This document shows, one piece after another, positions 1 to 8,546 of a stretch of 64,000 bases of DNA. The stretch's first letter is position 1. Every line of letters starts with the position of its first letter. Below the pieces are notes generated by a model. That model made no database searches, had not been told where the DNA came from, and saw only the letters and a list, made by a program, of their open reading frames with translations. A program made the position numbers and the translations under genes. This DNA is from Bacteroidaceae bacterium (GTDB lineage: Bacteria > Bacteroidota > Bacteroidia > Bacteroidales > Bacteroidaceae), in assembly GCA_017483605.1 (NCBI GenBank), contig JAFUWG010000052.1, forward strand, positions 1 through 64,000, given 5' to 3'.

Positions 1-1110
1 CACACCGCCCTTCGTGATGACGATAGGATATGTGCCCACAGGAGAAGCCTCGGTTGCCTCACATGAGATGTCGGGTGTTCCGTCCAACGCGGCACCTGAC
101 GATTCATGTTCAAATGTCGGATTTGCTTCGCCATACTCACGTGTGTAACTCTTGGCTGTTACCACCACAGCATCTGCATCGACAACGGTCAATGTGCCAT
201 TCACATACGAACAGTCATAATTCAATGCCTCAGCATCGCTTACAACAATATCGTATGTACCCAAGACGCCCGAAGACGTGGCTGTACAGGTCACCGTTGG
301 CATCTTCGTCAACACGCTCTCTGTCTCATTCATCTTGAAACCCGTGTAAGTCACACCGAATGCAGGCAGAGCCTCGCCCTGCTTGACAACATAACTCTGA
401 GCCGTCACCGTCAACGGTGCTTTTATAATGGTCAATGTGCCATTCACGTAACTATCATTGTAGTTCTTAACACTGCCTTTCGACACAATAATTGGGTATG
501 TGCCTACGGAGGACGTGGCGGTCGCCTCGCACGAAATGTCGGGTGTCCCGTCCAATGCCTTTCCTGCCGATGTGTACTCAAACGTCGGATTCTCCTCGCC
601 ATACTCGCGTGTGTAACTCTTGGCGGTTACGACAACAGCATCCGCATCGACAACGGTCAACGTGCCATTCACATACGAGATGTCATAGTTCTGTGCCTCC
701 GCACTGCTTACCACGATGTCATACGTGCCCGGGGCGCTGCCCAAAGTGGCGGCACAAGTCACCGTCGGCTGCTTGGTCAGCACATCCTTCGTCTCGTTGT
801 TCTTGAAACCTTCGTAATCTACCTCGAAGTTAGGCAGAGCCTCGCCCTGCTTGATGACATGACTCTGAGCCGTAACCGTCAATGGTGCCTTCGTAATGGT
901 CAGCGTGCCATTGACGTAACTGTCGTTGTAGTTTGTCACACCGCCCTTCGTGATGACGATAGGATATGTGCCCACAGGAGAAGCGGCGGTCGCCTCGCAG
1001 GAGATGTCGGGCACACCCTCCAGTTCTCCACCTGTCACGTCATACCCGAGCACTGGGTTGGGTTCGCCATACTCACGAGTCACATTCCGTGCCGTCACTG
1101 TCGAAGGTGC
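1..1110 (-). repeat. tandem MBG-coding DNA repeat, 468-bp period
   Basis: The pair of alternating MBG units repeats every 468 bp at DNA level. The segment at 1-46 recurs almost exactly at 937-982 (936 bp apart, two periods), and related sequence lies at about 470-520. High DNA identity between repeats suggests recent duplication or gene conversion, and unit number may vary between strains. Confidence 0.8.
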
Positions 1111-1578
1111 CAACACCTTGACGGCGAAGGGAATCTCCGCGATGGTGACACCCGTGGCGTCCGTCTTCGAGAGTTTCACCTGACGGAGATACCCTGTCAG
1201 GCTTCCGACACTCACCGTCTTTGCCGCCTTCAGTTTCAGCGTTACGATGCCGCCGCTGCTGCCCGTGATAGGTTCCATCGACATGGCTGCGGCAAGGAAG
1301 CGGAAACTGCCGTCCTCCTGCTTTGCCATCGACACTGTTGTGCTCTCCGGCACACGGCTCTTGGCCACCTCATAGCCTTCCAGCGTGATGCCCGTCGGCA
1401 AAGAGAGGTCGAACTGGAACGCCACATACGTGATGGCGTTGTCCATCACCACACTCACATCCTTTGTCTCTTCGGCGGAAATGGAGAAGTCGCTGACATA
1501 CGCCTTGTCCTCCGCCCATATCGGGTTCATCCATGCCATCAGGCACACGATGAGCCACATGGTCTTCTTGTCTTTCAT
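1..1578 (-). CDS. secreted MBG-repeat surface protein (C-terminus beyond window)
   Basis: The frame opens with ATG at 1576-1578 and is still open at base 1, so the C-terminal part is missing from the window; 526 codons are visible. Residues 1-22 look like a signal peptide. Residues of about 25-155 form a cohesin-like beta domain of the kind seen in the neighbouring surface proteins (a stretch ending in a 'ITGSSGGIVTLKLKA' motif). From about residue 165 there are MBG-type repeats of two alternating kinds: one with a 'TREYGE.NP' start and 'YNDSYVNGTLTI' end, the other with 'VKQGEALP' and 'NYD.SYVNGTLTVV'. Five units are visible, the last one cut. The gene starts 12 bp after the stop of the upstream LRR/dockerin gene, so the two are probably co-transcribed. 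The role is inferred to be cell-surface or adhesive; no enzyme motif is visible. Confidence 0.8.
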   Translation of the reverse strand, partial: MKDKKTMWLIVCLMAWMNPIWAEDKAYVSDFSISAEETKDVSVVMDNAITYVAFQFDLSLPTGITLEGYEVAKSRVPESTTVSMAKQEDGSFRFLAAAMSMEPITGSSGGIVTLKLKAAKTVSVGSLTGYLRQVKLSKTDATGVTIAEIPFAVKVLAPSTVTARNVTREYGEPNPVLGYDVTGGELEGVPDISCEATAASPVGTYPIVITKGGVTNYNDSYVNGTLTITKAPLTVTAQSHVIKQGEALPNFEVDYEGFKNNETKDVLTKQPTVTCAATLGSAPGTYDIVVSSAEAQNYDISYVNGTLTVVDADAVVVTAKSYTREYGEENPTFEYTSAGKALDGTPDISCEATATSSVGTYPIIVSKGSVKNYNDSYVNGTLTIIKAPLTVTAQSYVVKQGEALPAFGVTYTGFKMNETESVLTKMPTVTCTATSSGVLGTYDIVVSDAEALNYDCSYVNGTLTVVDADAVVVTAKSYTREYGEANPTFEHESSGAALDGTPDISCEATEASPVGTYPIVITKGGV

Positions 1579-1590
1579 GTTTCCTGCATT

Positions 1591-3576
1591 TTACTTCACT
1601 ACCACTTTCTTCTGATTCACGATGTACACGCCCTTCTGCAGTTGGTTACCCACGGCGTTCACCTTGCGGCCCGACAGGTCATAGACCGCTCCGTCCTTCA
1701 AGGGTGATGTGATGTCCGCGATGCCGGTCGCCGTGTTCAGCGACTGGGCAGCGAAACGCACCGCCTCGCCTTGCGGCGTGACGAACAGGATGCCGTCCAC
1801 CATCACGTCGCCTCCGTCAGACAGGTTCACCTCCAGCAGCCCGTCGGCAGATGCAGCCAGCGGCGTGCTGCCCATCGAGAGTGCCATCACCCTGTAGCGG
1901 TTTTCGCCCACCTGTGCATACTTCACAATGTGGTCTGTGCCGTTGGCTGTCAATCGGGCACCTGTCACCTTCACGCCCCTTGGCACCTCCACGTCCATCT
2001 GGAACGAGGTGAAGCGTCCAGCATCTGCCACGTTCACCGTCAACCCCTCTGCCGAAGCCGCCAGCGTCAAGTCCTCCGATGCAACATCCGCATAGCCTTT
2101 CATCCTTCTTGCCTTGGCGGCGTTCCCTTCGCTCAGGATGGCACCTATCATCGCTGTCACGTCAAACACGTCCACCTCGCTATCACCGTTCATGTCTGCC
2201 AAACTATAGTCATATTGTTCATACTCTTTACCAAGGATATAATTTACGGTAACTGTGGCATCCTGCACGTTCACAGCACCACTGCCTGTCAAGTCCCCAA
2301 TCTTGTTTCTTGTGAAATGACCATTTATTATGACATCCTTTGCAGGCATGGTTTCAGGCATATCCAACCATCCACTGAATGTGTATCCTCTTTTAGCGTC
2401 CACATCTGGGGCTGAAACGACAGAACCGTAATCAACCAATGCCGATTGGTATTCTTCTCCGTCAATCATGTATGTCAATTTATATTGATTGACAACAAAG
2501 TTACCCTTCACTACAACCGTCTCGCCAGGCATCGTTTGAGGAATTTCACTCCATCCAGAGAATGTATAACCCTCCTTTGTCGGTTCTCCCTCGGCAACAA
2601 TTGTTTCACCATATTCATATTCGACTGTTTTATAGACTTCATCATCCACCATATAGATAACATGAGGGAGTGCTACAATCTCACCAAAGTTTTTCCATGG
2701 GGCTGCCTTCTTGTATTCGTTTATCAAACTGACAGGTACATGGAGAGTCACATTTCCAACATTGTTAAAAGCCGTGACATTCGTGGATGGAATCATTTTT
2801 GTATAACAATAGACATCCACAAGGTTCTTACAATTCTTGAATGCGGCACTTTCAATTGTTGCAACACTAACAGGAATCTCCACTGAGGTCAAGTTGTTGC
2901 ACCCTTCAAACGCAGACGTTCCAATGACTGTAACACTCTTGGGGATAACAGTCTTTGAGCAGCCTGCCACCAAGGTATTACTTGCCGTCTCAATGATGGC
3001 TTGGCAATTATCACGACTGTCATAAATAGAATTTTCCTTATCCACCGTCAGTTCTACCAATCCATCACATCCCGCCAAAACACCATTCCCGACACTCGTC
3101 ACATAACTTGGAATGGTAAGGTTTGACAAATCAATACAATTGGCGAAAGCCTTGTCCATCACCCCCACAATATGATACCCAAGAACCGTCTCAGGGATGG
3201 TATATGCACCGATAATGGCTCCTGTGGGGACACTGCTTTTCGAGCCTATCAGCATCGTTTGCCCCTCTTCACTGAGCACCTGACATATCAGCATGAGTCC
3301 ATCATCTGTGACGGTCGCAAAAGTGCCCGTCGGCTGCATGGAAATCACAAATTCCTCCATGTCGAAGATGTTCATGTCATAATCGATGTTTCGCTTGTTC
3401 GAAATGTGCAGCGTCTGGTCGTCCGTCCACGTCATTTCGATTTCACGGTTCAGCAGCAGGAAGGTGTTTGCCCCGTCCTTGTGCGTGATGAGCAACCCCT
3501 TGTCATTGCTGGTTGCATGGGCGGCTGTTGCGGTCAGGAAGAATGCCGCTATGATGATAGAAAATAACTTTTTCAT
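1591..3576 (-). CDS. secreted BspA-type LRR / dockerin / T9SS-like tail protein
   Basis: 661 aa. Residues 1-21 are a signal peptide. About 110-260 carries BspA/LRR_5 repeats ('AFANCIDLSNLTIP', 'AFEGCNNLTSVEIP', 'AFKNCKNLVDV'). About 305-363 and 364-424 are two Listeria-Bacteroides (InlB B-type) repeats with 'GYTFSGW' cores. About 427-485 is a type I dockerin-like pair of calcium loops (GDLTGSGAVNVQDAT and ADMNGDSEVDVFDVT). About 503-610 looks cohesin-like. The last 45 residues ('GAVYDLSGRKV...KGVYIVNQKKVVVK') resemble the short C-terminal sorting domain of type IX secretion cargo. It lies 57 bp after the M64 gene and 12 bp before the MBG gene, on the same strand. The predicted role is a surface-attached binding protein; its ligand cannot be read from sequence. 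Confidence 0.85.
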   Translation of the reverse strand: MKKLFSIIIAAFFLTATAAHATSNDKGLLITHKDGANTFLLLNREIEMTWTDDQTLHISNKRNIDYDMNIFDMEEFVISMQPTGTFATVTDDGLMLICQVLSEEGQTMLIGSKSSVPTGAIIGAYTIPETVLGYHIVGVMDKAFANCIDLSNLTIPSYVTSVGNGVLAGCDGLVELTVDKENSIYDSRDNCQAIIETASNTLVAGCSKTVIPKSVTVIGTSAFEGCNNLTSVEIPVSVATIESAAFKNCKNLVDVYCYTKMIPSTNVTAFNNVGNVTLHVPVSLINEYKKAAPWKNFGEIVALPHVIYMVDDEVYKTVEYEYGETIVAEGEPTKEGYTFSGWSEIPQTMPGETVVVKGNFVVNQYKLTYMIDGEEYQSALVDYGSVVSAPDVDAKRGYTFSGWLDMPETMPAKDVIINGHFTRNKIGDLTGSGAVNVQDATVTVNYILGKEYEQYDYSLADMNGDSEVDVFDVTAMIGAILSEGNAAKARRMKGYADVASEDLTLAASAEGLTVNVADAGRFTSFQMDVEVPRGVKVTGARLTANGTDHIVKYAQVGENRYRVMALSMGSTPLAASADGLLEVNLSDGGDVMVDGILFVTPQGEAVRFAAQSLNTATGIADITSPLKDGAVYDLSGRKVNAVGNQLQKGVYIVNQKKVVVK

Positions 3577-3633
3577 TGTCTTTTCGTTTTTTTAGTTGAT
3601 AATTGAACTTTTATTCGATGTGGCATCAGACCA

Positions 3634-5898
3634 TCACTTGTGTTCCAACTTTCTGCCTGCGTCACGCCATGTTCCCTTGATGAACGTCGGTTCCACATGT
3701 TCATCCTTTGCACTTGGAGTCGTAATCTTTCGTGGGTCTTTTGTTTCCTCTCTCTTATTGTCGGATATTTTTCTTGGTTTTGACAAACTGCTGCTCAGAT
3801 GTGTGGAAAGGTCAAACTCCACAAACTTCTCGTAGTCATACGTCCAGGCGTCACCCTCAGAAAGTTTCATGATGCGCTTGTAGATGGACTCACGCGACGG
3901 AGCATTAAACGGAGCGTTGTTATACCGCATCATGCTGTTCTCGGTCGGGCGATAGGCACCATAGCCATACAGACCAGCCCCCTCGAAGAGACCCAACTCA
4001 GCATCGGCATAGCGTTCGTCATTCAGGAACTTGGCCCATCTGACTGTCGATGCGTCATTCCGCCAATCGACATTGGCTCCCCATCCATACTTCTCATACT
4101 CCTCATCCAGTTCTTTCTTCCGTTCTTCAGGCATGGTCAAATCTTGATAGTTACCCTCCACGTATTCGTCAAGCAGCAAGCCGAAACCATGTCCTACCTC
4201 ATGATTCAAGACAGGGCCTACAGCATCTTTCATAAAGGAGATGAAAGAGCCATCCTCATACATATAAGTATAACTCCGGCAGAAAGAGCCTTCCGTGTTG
4301 TAGAAGACACAAACCATCATTTGCTCGGCATCCGAACCCACCGCCTTTTGGGCGTATTCAAAAATTTCATTCGTAGTGTTCAGAGCGGTCTTGGCGTCTG
4401 CTGCCAAAGCCTCATTGGGAGAGACCACTTTCACCTCATAGACATTGAATCGGTTTCTCAGTGACTTGTATGGTTCGTATGCGAAGAACTGTTCCAAAGC
4501 ACTGTCCATCTTCTTCTCATACTTGCCACCAGGCTCCATATCCCTATCAACAAATGGCTCGCCCATGAAAACGATGTCAATGCCTTTTCCTTCGGTTGCT
4601 TTCTGAAGCACACGCACTTCTCCGTCATGGGAATAATCAGTTGAAGTATAATAATCAATGGGGTTGATAGGACCAAACAGTTCTTCAACAATAGGAATGA
4701 GTTCAAAATAGTTCGGGGTCAAAAAATGGGATTGAAAAATGATTTCTCCTTCACTATTGATAGCGGTAACAGAAGGTACTCCATAGTTCCACCATTTCAG
4801 GAAAAAGAGTTGATTGTCCCAACAAAACTCACCCTTATCATCGGTATAGAGTGAGACATTTGGCCATTGAATGTTATTGTCCTTTATATATTTATCAACA
4901 GCTTCTTGTGTATCACCGCCATTATGTACATCATTTTGTATGTCAACAATACCGATGATGTTCAAACCCACATCATGGTATTTTTCATAGGCAGGAATTA
5001 ATTTTACCATCAATTGCGGGGTAAAAGGACACCATGTCGCCCAGTTAAAAAGAATGGTAAGCCTATTGTTGGAGTATTCCTTAGGGCTTGTATGTCTATT
5101 CCCATCCAAGTCAATGAAGTTAATGTCAGGAGCAGGGATGCGCACTGTTTCGAGAATGGATGCATCCATTCCGTTTTGTGTAATAAATTCAGGCCAGAAA
5201 TGTTGGAACATTTCATGCTTCTGTGCCCATTCTGGGACGGTGGGGCCAAAACGGTTTCCACTGAGATGCAACAAACATGCTCCACTATTGTAACTCCTTT
5301 CCATCAGTTCTGCTAAGGGATTTTCAGGAAATTCTCCACTCAAATTGTTGTCTTGTAGCGCAAGGTTCTCTAAATAGGGGAGTTTGAGCAGACACTCGGG
5401 CAAAGTACCGGTCAAATTGTTATTTGCCATTTCAATGGAAGATACATGCTGTTTGCCAGGTTCTCCAACAGCTCCATAATATTGTGTCAGATAACCAATA
5501 CCATACCATTTAGAAACAGGTAAATCACTTCCCCATCCATCATTACGAGTCCAGTTGTCACCGCCTGTTGCTCTATAAAATTCCATCAAGGCTTCTCTTT
5601 CCTCGTCAGGTACATCATAAGCCTGATTTACATCAAGGTGAACTTTCTCTGCATCTTCTTCTGCATATAATACCGTTCCCCAATCAAAATTAAATTTATA
5701 GGTACCTTTGCCTTCACTATCTAACCCAATAGATATTTTCTCCACACCTGAGTAATTTCGTTGAGATGAAACATCCTTTTCTCTCATAGAAGGAGTGTGG
5801 ATAATTTGGAAAATGGTCTCCGTGTGTAATTTTTGAGCCCATGCTCCTTGCAAGACAAGAAATAGCATTATCCAAAATGCTGCAATTTTTTTTTTCAT
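3634..5898 (-). CDS. secreted M64-family metallopeptidase with LRR and thioredoxin-like domains
   Basis: 754 aa with a signal peptide (1-21). Residues of about 95-225 resemble plant-type LRRs ('LPYLENLALQDNNLSGEFP'). About 250-410 is a thioredoxin/TlpA-like fold whose active-site region reads 'NWATWCPFT': C290 is present but the second cysteine of CxxC is Thr (293), so disulfide exchange by a standard mechanism is doubtful. About 430-690 matches the IgA-peptidase M64 type: H566-E567-V568-G569-H570 zinc motif followed by G573 and D577 ('HEVGHGFGLLLDEY'). The domain order is unusual. The C-terminus is basic and lacks an obvious T9SS tail. It is first gene of the three-gene surface operon and lies behind the long structured leader described at 5997-6284. 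Start at 5898 is supported by the signal peptide. Confidence 0.85.
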   Translation of the reverse strand: MKKKIAAFWIMLFLVLQGAWAQKLHTETIFQIIHTPSMREKDVSSQRNYSGVEKISIGLDSEGKGTYKFNFDWGTVLYAEEDAEKVHLDVNQAYDVPDEEREALMEFYRATGGDNWTRNDGWGSDLPVSKWYGIGYLTQYYGAVGEPGKQHVSSIEMANNNLTGTLPECLLKLPYLENLALQDNNLSGEFPENPLAELMERSYNSGACLLHLSGNRFGPTVPEWAQKHEMFQHFWPEFITQNGMDASILETVRIPAPDINFIDLDGNRHTSPKEYSNNRLTILFNWATWCPFTPQLMVKLIPAYEKYHDVGLNIIGIVDIQNDVHNGGDTQEAVDKYIKDNNIQWPNVSLYTDDKGEFCWDNQLFFLKWWNYGVPSVTAINSEGEIIFQSHFLTPNYFELIPIVEELFGPINPIDYYTSTDYSHDGEVRVLQKATEGKGIDIVFMGEPFVDRDMEPGGKYEKKMDSALEQFFAYEPYKSLRNRFNVYEVKVVSPNEALAADAKTALNTTNEIFEYAQKAVGSDAEQMMVCVFYNTEGSFCRSYTYMYEDGSFISFMKDAVGPVLNHEVGHGFGLLLDEYVEGNYQDLTMPEERKKELDEEYEKYGWGANVDWRNDASTVRWAKFLNDERYADAELGLFEGAGLYGYGAYRPTENSMMRYNNAPFNAPSRESIYKRIMKLSEGDAWTYDYEKFVEFDLSTHLSSSLSKPRKISDNKREETKDPRKITTPSAKDEHVEPTFIKGTWRDAGRKLEHK

Positions 5899-5996
5899 AA
5901 TTCTTAGTTTTTATGGTTAGTTAAATGTTATGTGATTCATCGCATCGTCGCTATGGCTGGTAGTAAATGCGGCTTCATCTTTACATAGAACACACA

Positions 5997-6284
5997 AGAA
6001 GCGTGGAACTGTATGTCCACATCTCCAAGGTGAGGGTCGTAGGAAGTACCCGAATAACAAAGATGGTTTCGATTTAGCAGTTCCACGCAATAATGCGTGA
6101 AGCCGCTATGTCCAACTTCTGTTATTCGAGATGGCTCAGTAGCACGCGAGCCTCCTCAAACATTTTCTGCAATGATTGAAAATTTCCTACGTTTTCACCT
6201 TGCAAGAAAGAGCATAACGCTTCTAATTACCAATAAGCCACGACGCCGAAGCATCGCAGTGACAGGACGTTAACCGCCCAATCG
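5997..6284 (-). ncRNA. structured 5' leader RNA, copy L (upstream of M64 gene)
   Basis: Read on the minus strand, this begins with a 58-nt block (6227-6284) that is 55/58 identical to 40110-40167. It contains a 5-bp hairpin (GGGCG/CGTCC around GTTAA) and a 9-bp hairpin with a TTCG loop at 6238-6259. A closing helix pairs 6218-6224 with 5997-6003. Inside it are nested helices 6195-6202/6026-6033, 6184-6191/6038-6045, 6120-6128/6051-6059 and hairpin 6081-6089/6094-6101. The same helices exist in the second copy with different bases. The 9 bases at 6001-6009 can alternatively pair with 6079-6087, so two folds may compete. About 98 nt separate the element from the M64 start codon. Known family: none recognised. 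It may be a cis leader or a separate RNA. Confidence 0.7.
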
Positions 6285-6288
6285 ATTG

Positions 6289-6320
6289 CAAATTAAGTGA
6301 AAAACTTCGATTCCCACAAA
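6289..6320 (-). promoter_or_regulatory. Bacteroidota-type promoter of leader copy L
   Basis: On the minus strand: TTTG (6317-6320), 20-bp spacer, TTAATTTG (6289-6296). The same elements with the same spacing precede the second leader copy. The predicted start is near 6283, the first bases of the conserved block. Confidence 0.65.
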
Positions 6321-6349
6321 CTTTTCCAAAACTTTTTTCAAAAGGGCAC

Positions 6350-6383
6350 AAAAAAGGCACAAAGCGGAAAGTGCTTTGTGCCT
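6350..6383 (-). terminator. intrinsic terminator in front of leader copy L
   Basis: An 11-bp perfect stem (6355-6365 with 6373-6383, 'AGGCACAAAGC' arms, 7-nt loop) is followed on the minus strand by a run of six T. It would stop transcripts arriving from the efflux operon and isolates the leader promoter. Confidence 0.75.
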
Positions 6384-6420
6384 CATATTATATATATGTG
6401 TATGCCTTTATGATGTGATG

Positions 6421-6579
6421 TTACTTATCTTTGTCAGCGATATACCGTTTGATTTTCTCAATGAGTTGACGGGTAGGCTCGACTTTTTCTTCTACTTCAT
6501 CTTGTTCCACATCAATGGAGCAATTATAATCTCCATCTTCACGTAGCCGCTGCAATCGAAAATCTCTGTAGAAAAGTGT
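6421..6579 (-). pseudogene. remnant of a HEPN-domain protein C-terminus
   Basis: A minus-strand frame ending in TAA at 6421-6423 encodes 52 residues with no usable start; an upstream in-frame stop lies at 6592-6594. The peptide contains 'FRLQRLREDGDYN' and 'VEPTRQLIEKIKRYI', which resembles the C-terminal helices of HEPN proteins (the family of toxin-like partners of MNT antitoxins), where an 'LR..(A)DY' segment precedes an acidic linker and a final helix. The N-terminal catalytic part is absent; the sequence upstream is degenerate repeat. The second module copy has lost this segment. Family assignment is by pattern only. Confidence 0.5.
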
Positions 6580-6596
6580 GACCCTCAATGTTCACC

Positions 6597-6826
6597 GACG
6601 TCACTCGCCCGTGTCTTGCGAGAACGATGCCCAATGTCTTCTGCCAACGATGCCCAATGTCTTGTCGGCTCCGTTGCCCGTCATCTCGAACGACACTATT
6701 CAATGTCTTGCTCATTCTGTTGCCAATGTCTTCCTCGCTCTCTTGCCCGTCATCACTCTGCTCCGAGGCTCGTCATCACCTTGTCCTCACGCTCGTCATC
6801 ACTCTGCTCTCATGCTCGTGTCTTCT
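6597..6826. repeat. degenerate 23-bp-period repeat array, copy L
   Basis: Read on the minus strand, units such as GATGACGAGCGTGAGGACAA+GGT, and AAGACATTGGGCATCGTT followed by five more bases, follow each other at 22-23 bp spacing about ten times. The array aligns, inverted, with 39692-39955. No spacers and no strict unit identity, so it is not a CRISPR array. Confidence 0.65.
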
Positions 6827-6954
6827 GTAGAGGTGTTTTCAGAGGAGTGAATCAAGAGATTTCGGAGGGTGATTTGAAGACATTTCTGCTCCATCTGCTT
6901 AATCGTGCCGCAGGTACTTGTCAGGATAAAAACGACATACCTCTCTTTGTGGGG

Positions 6955-7075
6955 ATGTTCATTTCGTCTTGGCAAAAACGGCACGCAGGAAGCCTCGAAA
7001 GTGGTCTGAGTCAGACCACCCGGGCGGTGTGAGTCACACCACTTGGGAGGTGACGAGTGTGTCATTTTGTCCTAT
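6955..7075. repeat. palindrome-array repeat, copy 1
   Basis: Two 15-bp palindromes (GGTCTGAGTCAGACC at 7003-7017, GGTGTGAGTCACACC at 7026-7040) are spaced by 8 bp (period 23). The flanks are shared with copies 3 and 4 in inverted orientation: 'TTTCGTCTTGGCAAAAACGG' on the left side and a 'TGACGAGTGTGTCATTTTGT' block on the right side. It lies 30 bp beyond the stop of the outer-membrane efflux gene. Confidence 0.8.
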
Positions 7076-7103
7076 TGCGGGAGAGGTTTGTGGAGGGATG
7101 GGG

Positions 7104-8546
7104 TTAGAGGCGACCTGCCGCTTTGAGGAACTTGGTGCGTGAAAGGGCGAGTTGGCAGCGGGCGTTGACGAGGTTGGCACTGCATTGCTGCCAGAGGGCT
7201 TGGGTTTCGAGATAGTCGCTGAGGGTTTCGAAACCGACTTCGTACTGCTGTTTGGAGAGACGGACATTTTCGGCTGCCTGCTGGAGTGCCACTTCGCAGA
7301 GTTGCACTTCGGTGATGGCTTCGTTGACATTGTTGCGACACTGTGCCAACTCAAGTTGCATCTGTTCGTTGAGGTCTTGCTGCTCAATTTGGGCTATCTG
7401 ATAGGCGGCTTTGGCAGAACGAATCTTGTTGGTTGCACCGCCAAAGAGGTCGATGGGCACCTTGACTGCGACACCGACCGTTGCCGCTCCGTTGTTGAGC
7501 ATTGTCTTGCCCGCCAGTTCGCCACCGTTGGCGTAGGTGTAAGCCGCCCCAAAAGCCACATTGGGCAGATAGTCGCTCTTGGTCAGTTTGATATTCTGGC
7601 GTGCCAATTCGGTCTTGTTCTGCAGGATGGCGTATTCGGGACGAGCAGAAATGTCGGCATTCATCTCGGAAGGCAAATAGACGCTGGAATCGTTTACGCT
7701 CAGGGCTTGCACATCCGCACCGCCCTCGTGCTGAGCAAAGGACGTGAGAGGTTCGATGTTGCTGTCGAGCGGCATACCGATGATGTGACAAAGATTCATC
7801 AATGCCAGTCGGTAGCCGTTATCCGCTTTCTGAATCGAGAGGTCGGCTTCGTTCATCTTCACCTGCACCTTCATAATGTCGTTGCGAGTGCTCATGCCGT
7901 GACGGAAAGCCCCTTCCACGTTCTTTTTCAGTTCGTCGAGCATGGTCTTGTAACTGCGTGCCACATCGCCCAATTCTTTTGCCTTGACTGCCAGATAGAA
8001 GGCCTCGTCGGTGCCAGCCAGCACTTCCGACTCTGTCAGACGGATGTTCTCGTTTGCCATATTGACACCGAGTTTCGACATATTGTAAGCCGTGGAAATC
8101 TTACCGCCCATATAGAGAGGCTCCATCACCGAGATGCCGCCGATGAAGATGTTTTTCAACTTCCACTTCATCTGCTGCGAGGGGAAGTCGGCGTACTGAT
8201 TCAGCGTGTAACTACCGTCGCTGTTGACCGTTACGTTGGGCAGAAATTGCCCTGCCGACTCCACAAAATTGTAGATGGGCAGATGGCCGCCATCGATGGA
8301 GATGTCCCCTCGGGCGGTACTATAAAAATCGGTCGCCAACAAATTGAACTGCGGGAAGAAGTTCGCCTTGTAGGACTTCATATCGAAGGTGGTCTGCTCC
8401 AACCTGATTTTGGCAGAAGAGAGCGACTTATTATATTCCAATGCCTTCTGTCGGCACTGCTCCAACGTGAGGGACTGTGCCACGGTCTTGACAGCGAAAC
8501 CGCCAAGCAGCAAGGAAAGAATCGTTGTGATGATGGTCTTTTTCAT
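7104..8546 (-). CDS. TolC-family outer membrane efflux protein
   Basis: 480 aa with a signal peptide (1-23, ending 'KTVAQS'). The body has the two OEP-family repeats typical of TolC: long alpha-helical stretches with 'SLTLEQCRQKALEYN' near the N-terminus and 'QQYEVGFETLSDYLETQALW' near the C-terminus, the usual second-repeat signature. It forms the outer-membrane channel of the tripartite pump encoded by the three genes here. The start codon overlaps the stop of the RND gene (ATGA at 8543-8546), showing translational coupling. It is last in the operon. Confidence 0.93.
   Translation of the reverse strand: MKKTIITTILSLLLGGFAVKTVAQSLTLEQCRQKALEYNKSLSSAKIRLEQTTFDMKSYKANFFPQFNLLATDFYSTARGDISIDGGHLPIYNFVESAGQFLPNVTVNSDGSYTLNQYADFPSQQMKWKLKNIFIGGISVMEPLYMGGKISTAYNMSKLGVNMANENIRLTESEVLAGTDEAFYLAVKAKELGDVARSYKTMLDELKKNVEGAFRHGMSTRNDIMKVQVKMNEADLSIQKADNGYRLALMNLCHIIGMPLDSNIEPLTSFAQHEGGADVQALSVNDSSVYLPSEMNADISARPEYAILQNKTELARQNIKLTKSDYLPNVAFGAAYTYANGGELAGKTMLNNGAATVGVAVKVPIDLFGGATNKIRSAKAAYQIAQIEQQDLNEQMQLELAQCRNNVNEAITEVQLCEVALQQAAENVRLSKQQYEVGFETLSDYLETQALWQQCSANLVNARCQLALSRTKFLKAAGRL

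Noticed and set aside
106..1707. Plus-strand open frame across the MBG gene
   Set aside because: Repetitive antisense of the MBG repeats, and it runs across the boundary of two real minus-strand genes.
6578..7032. Plus-strand frames in the left module
   Set aside because: Low-complexity Ser/His/Cys-rich translations of the degenerate 23-bp repeats, with no conserved counterpart in the right module.
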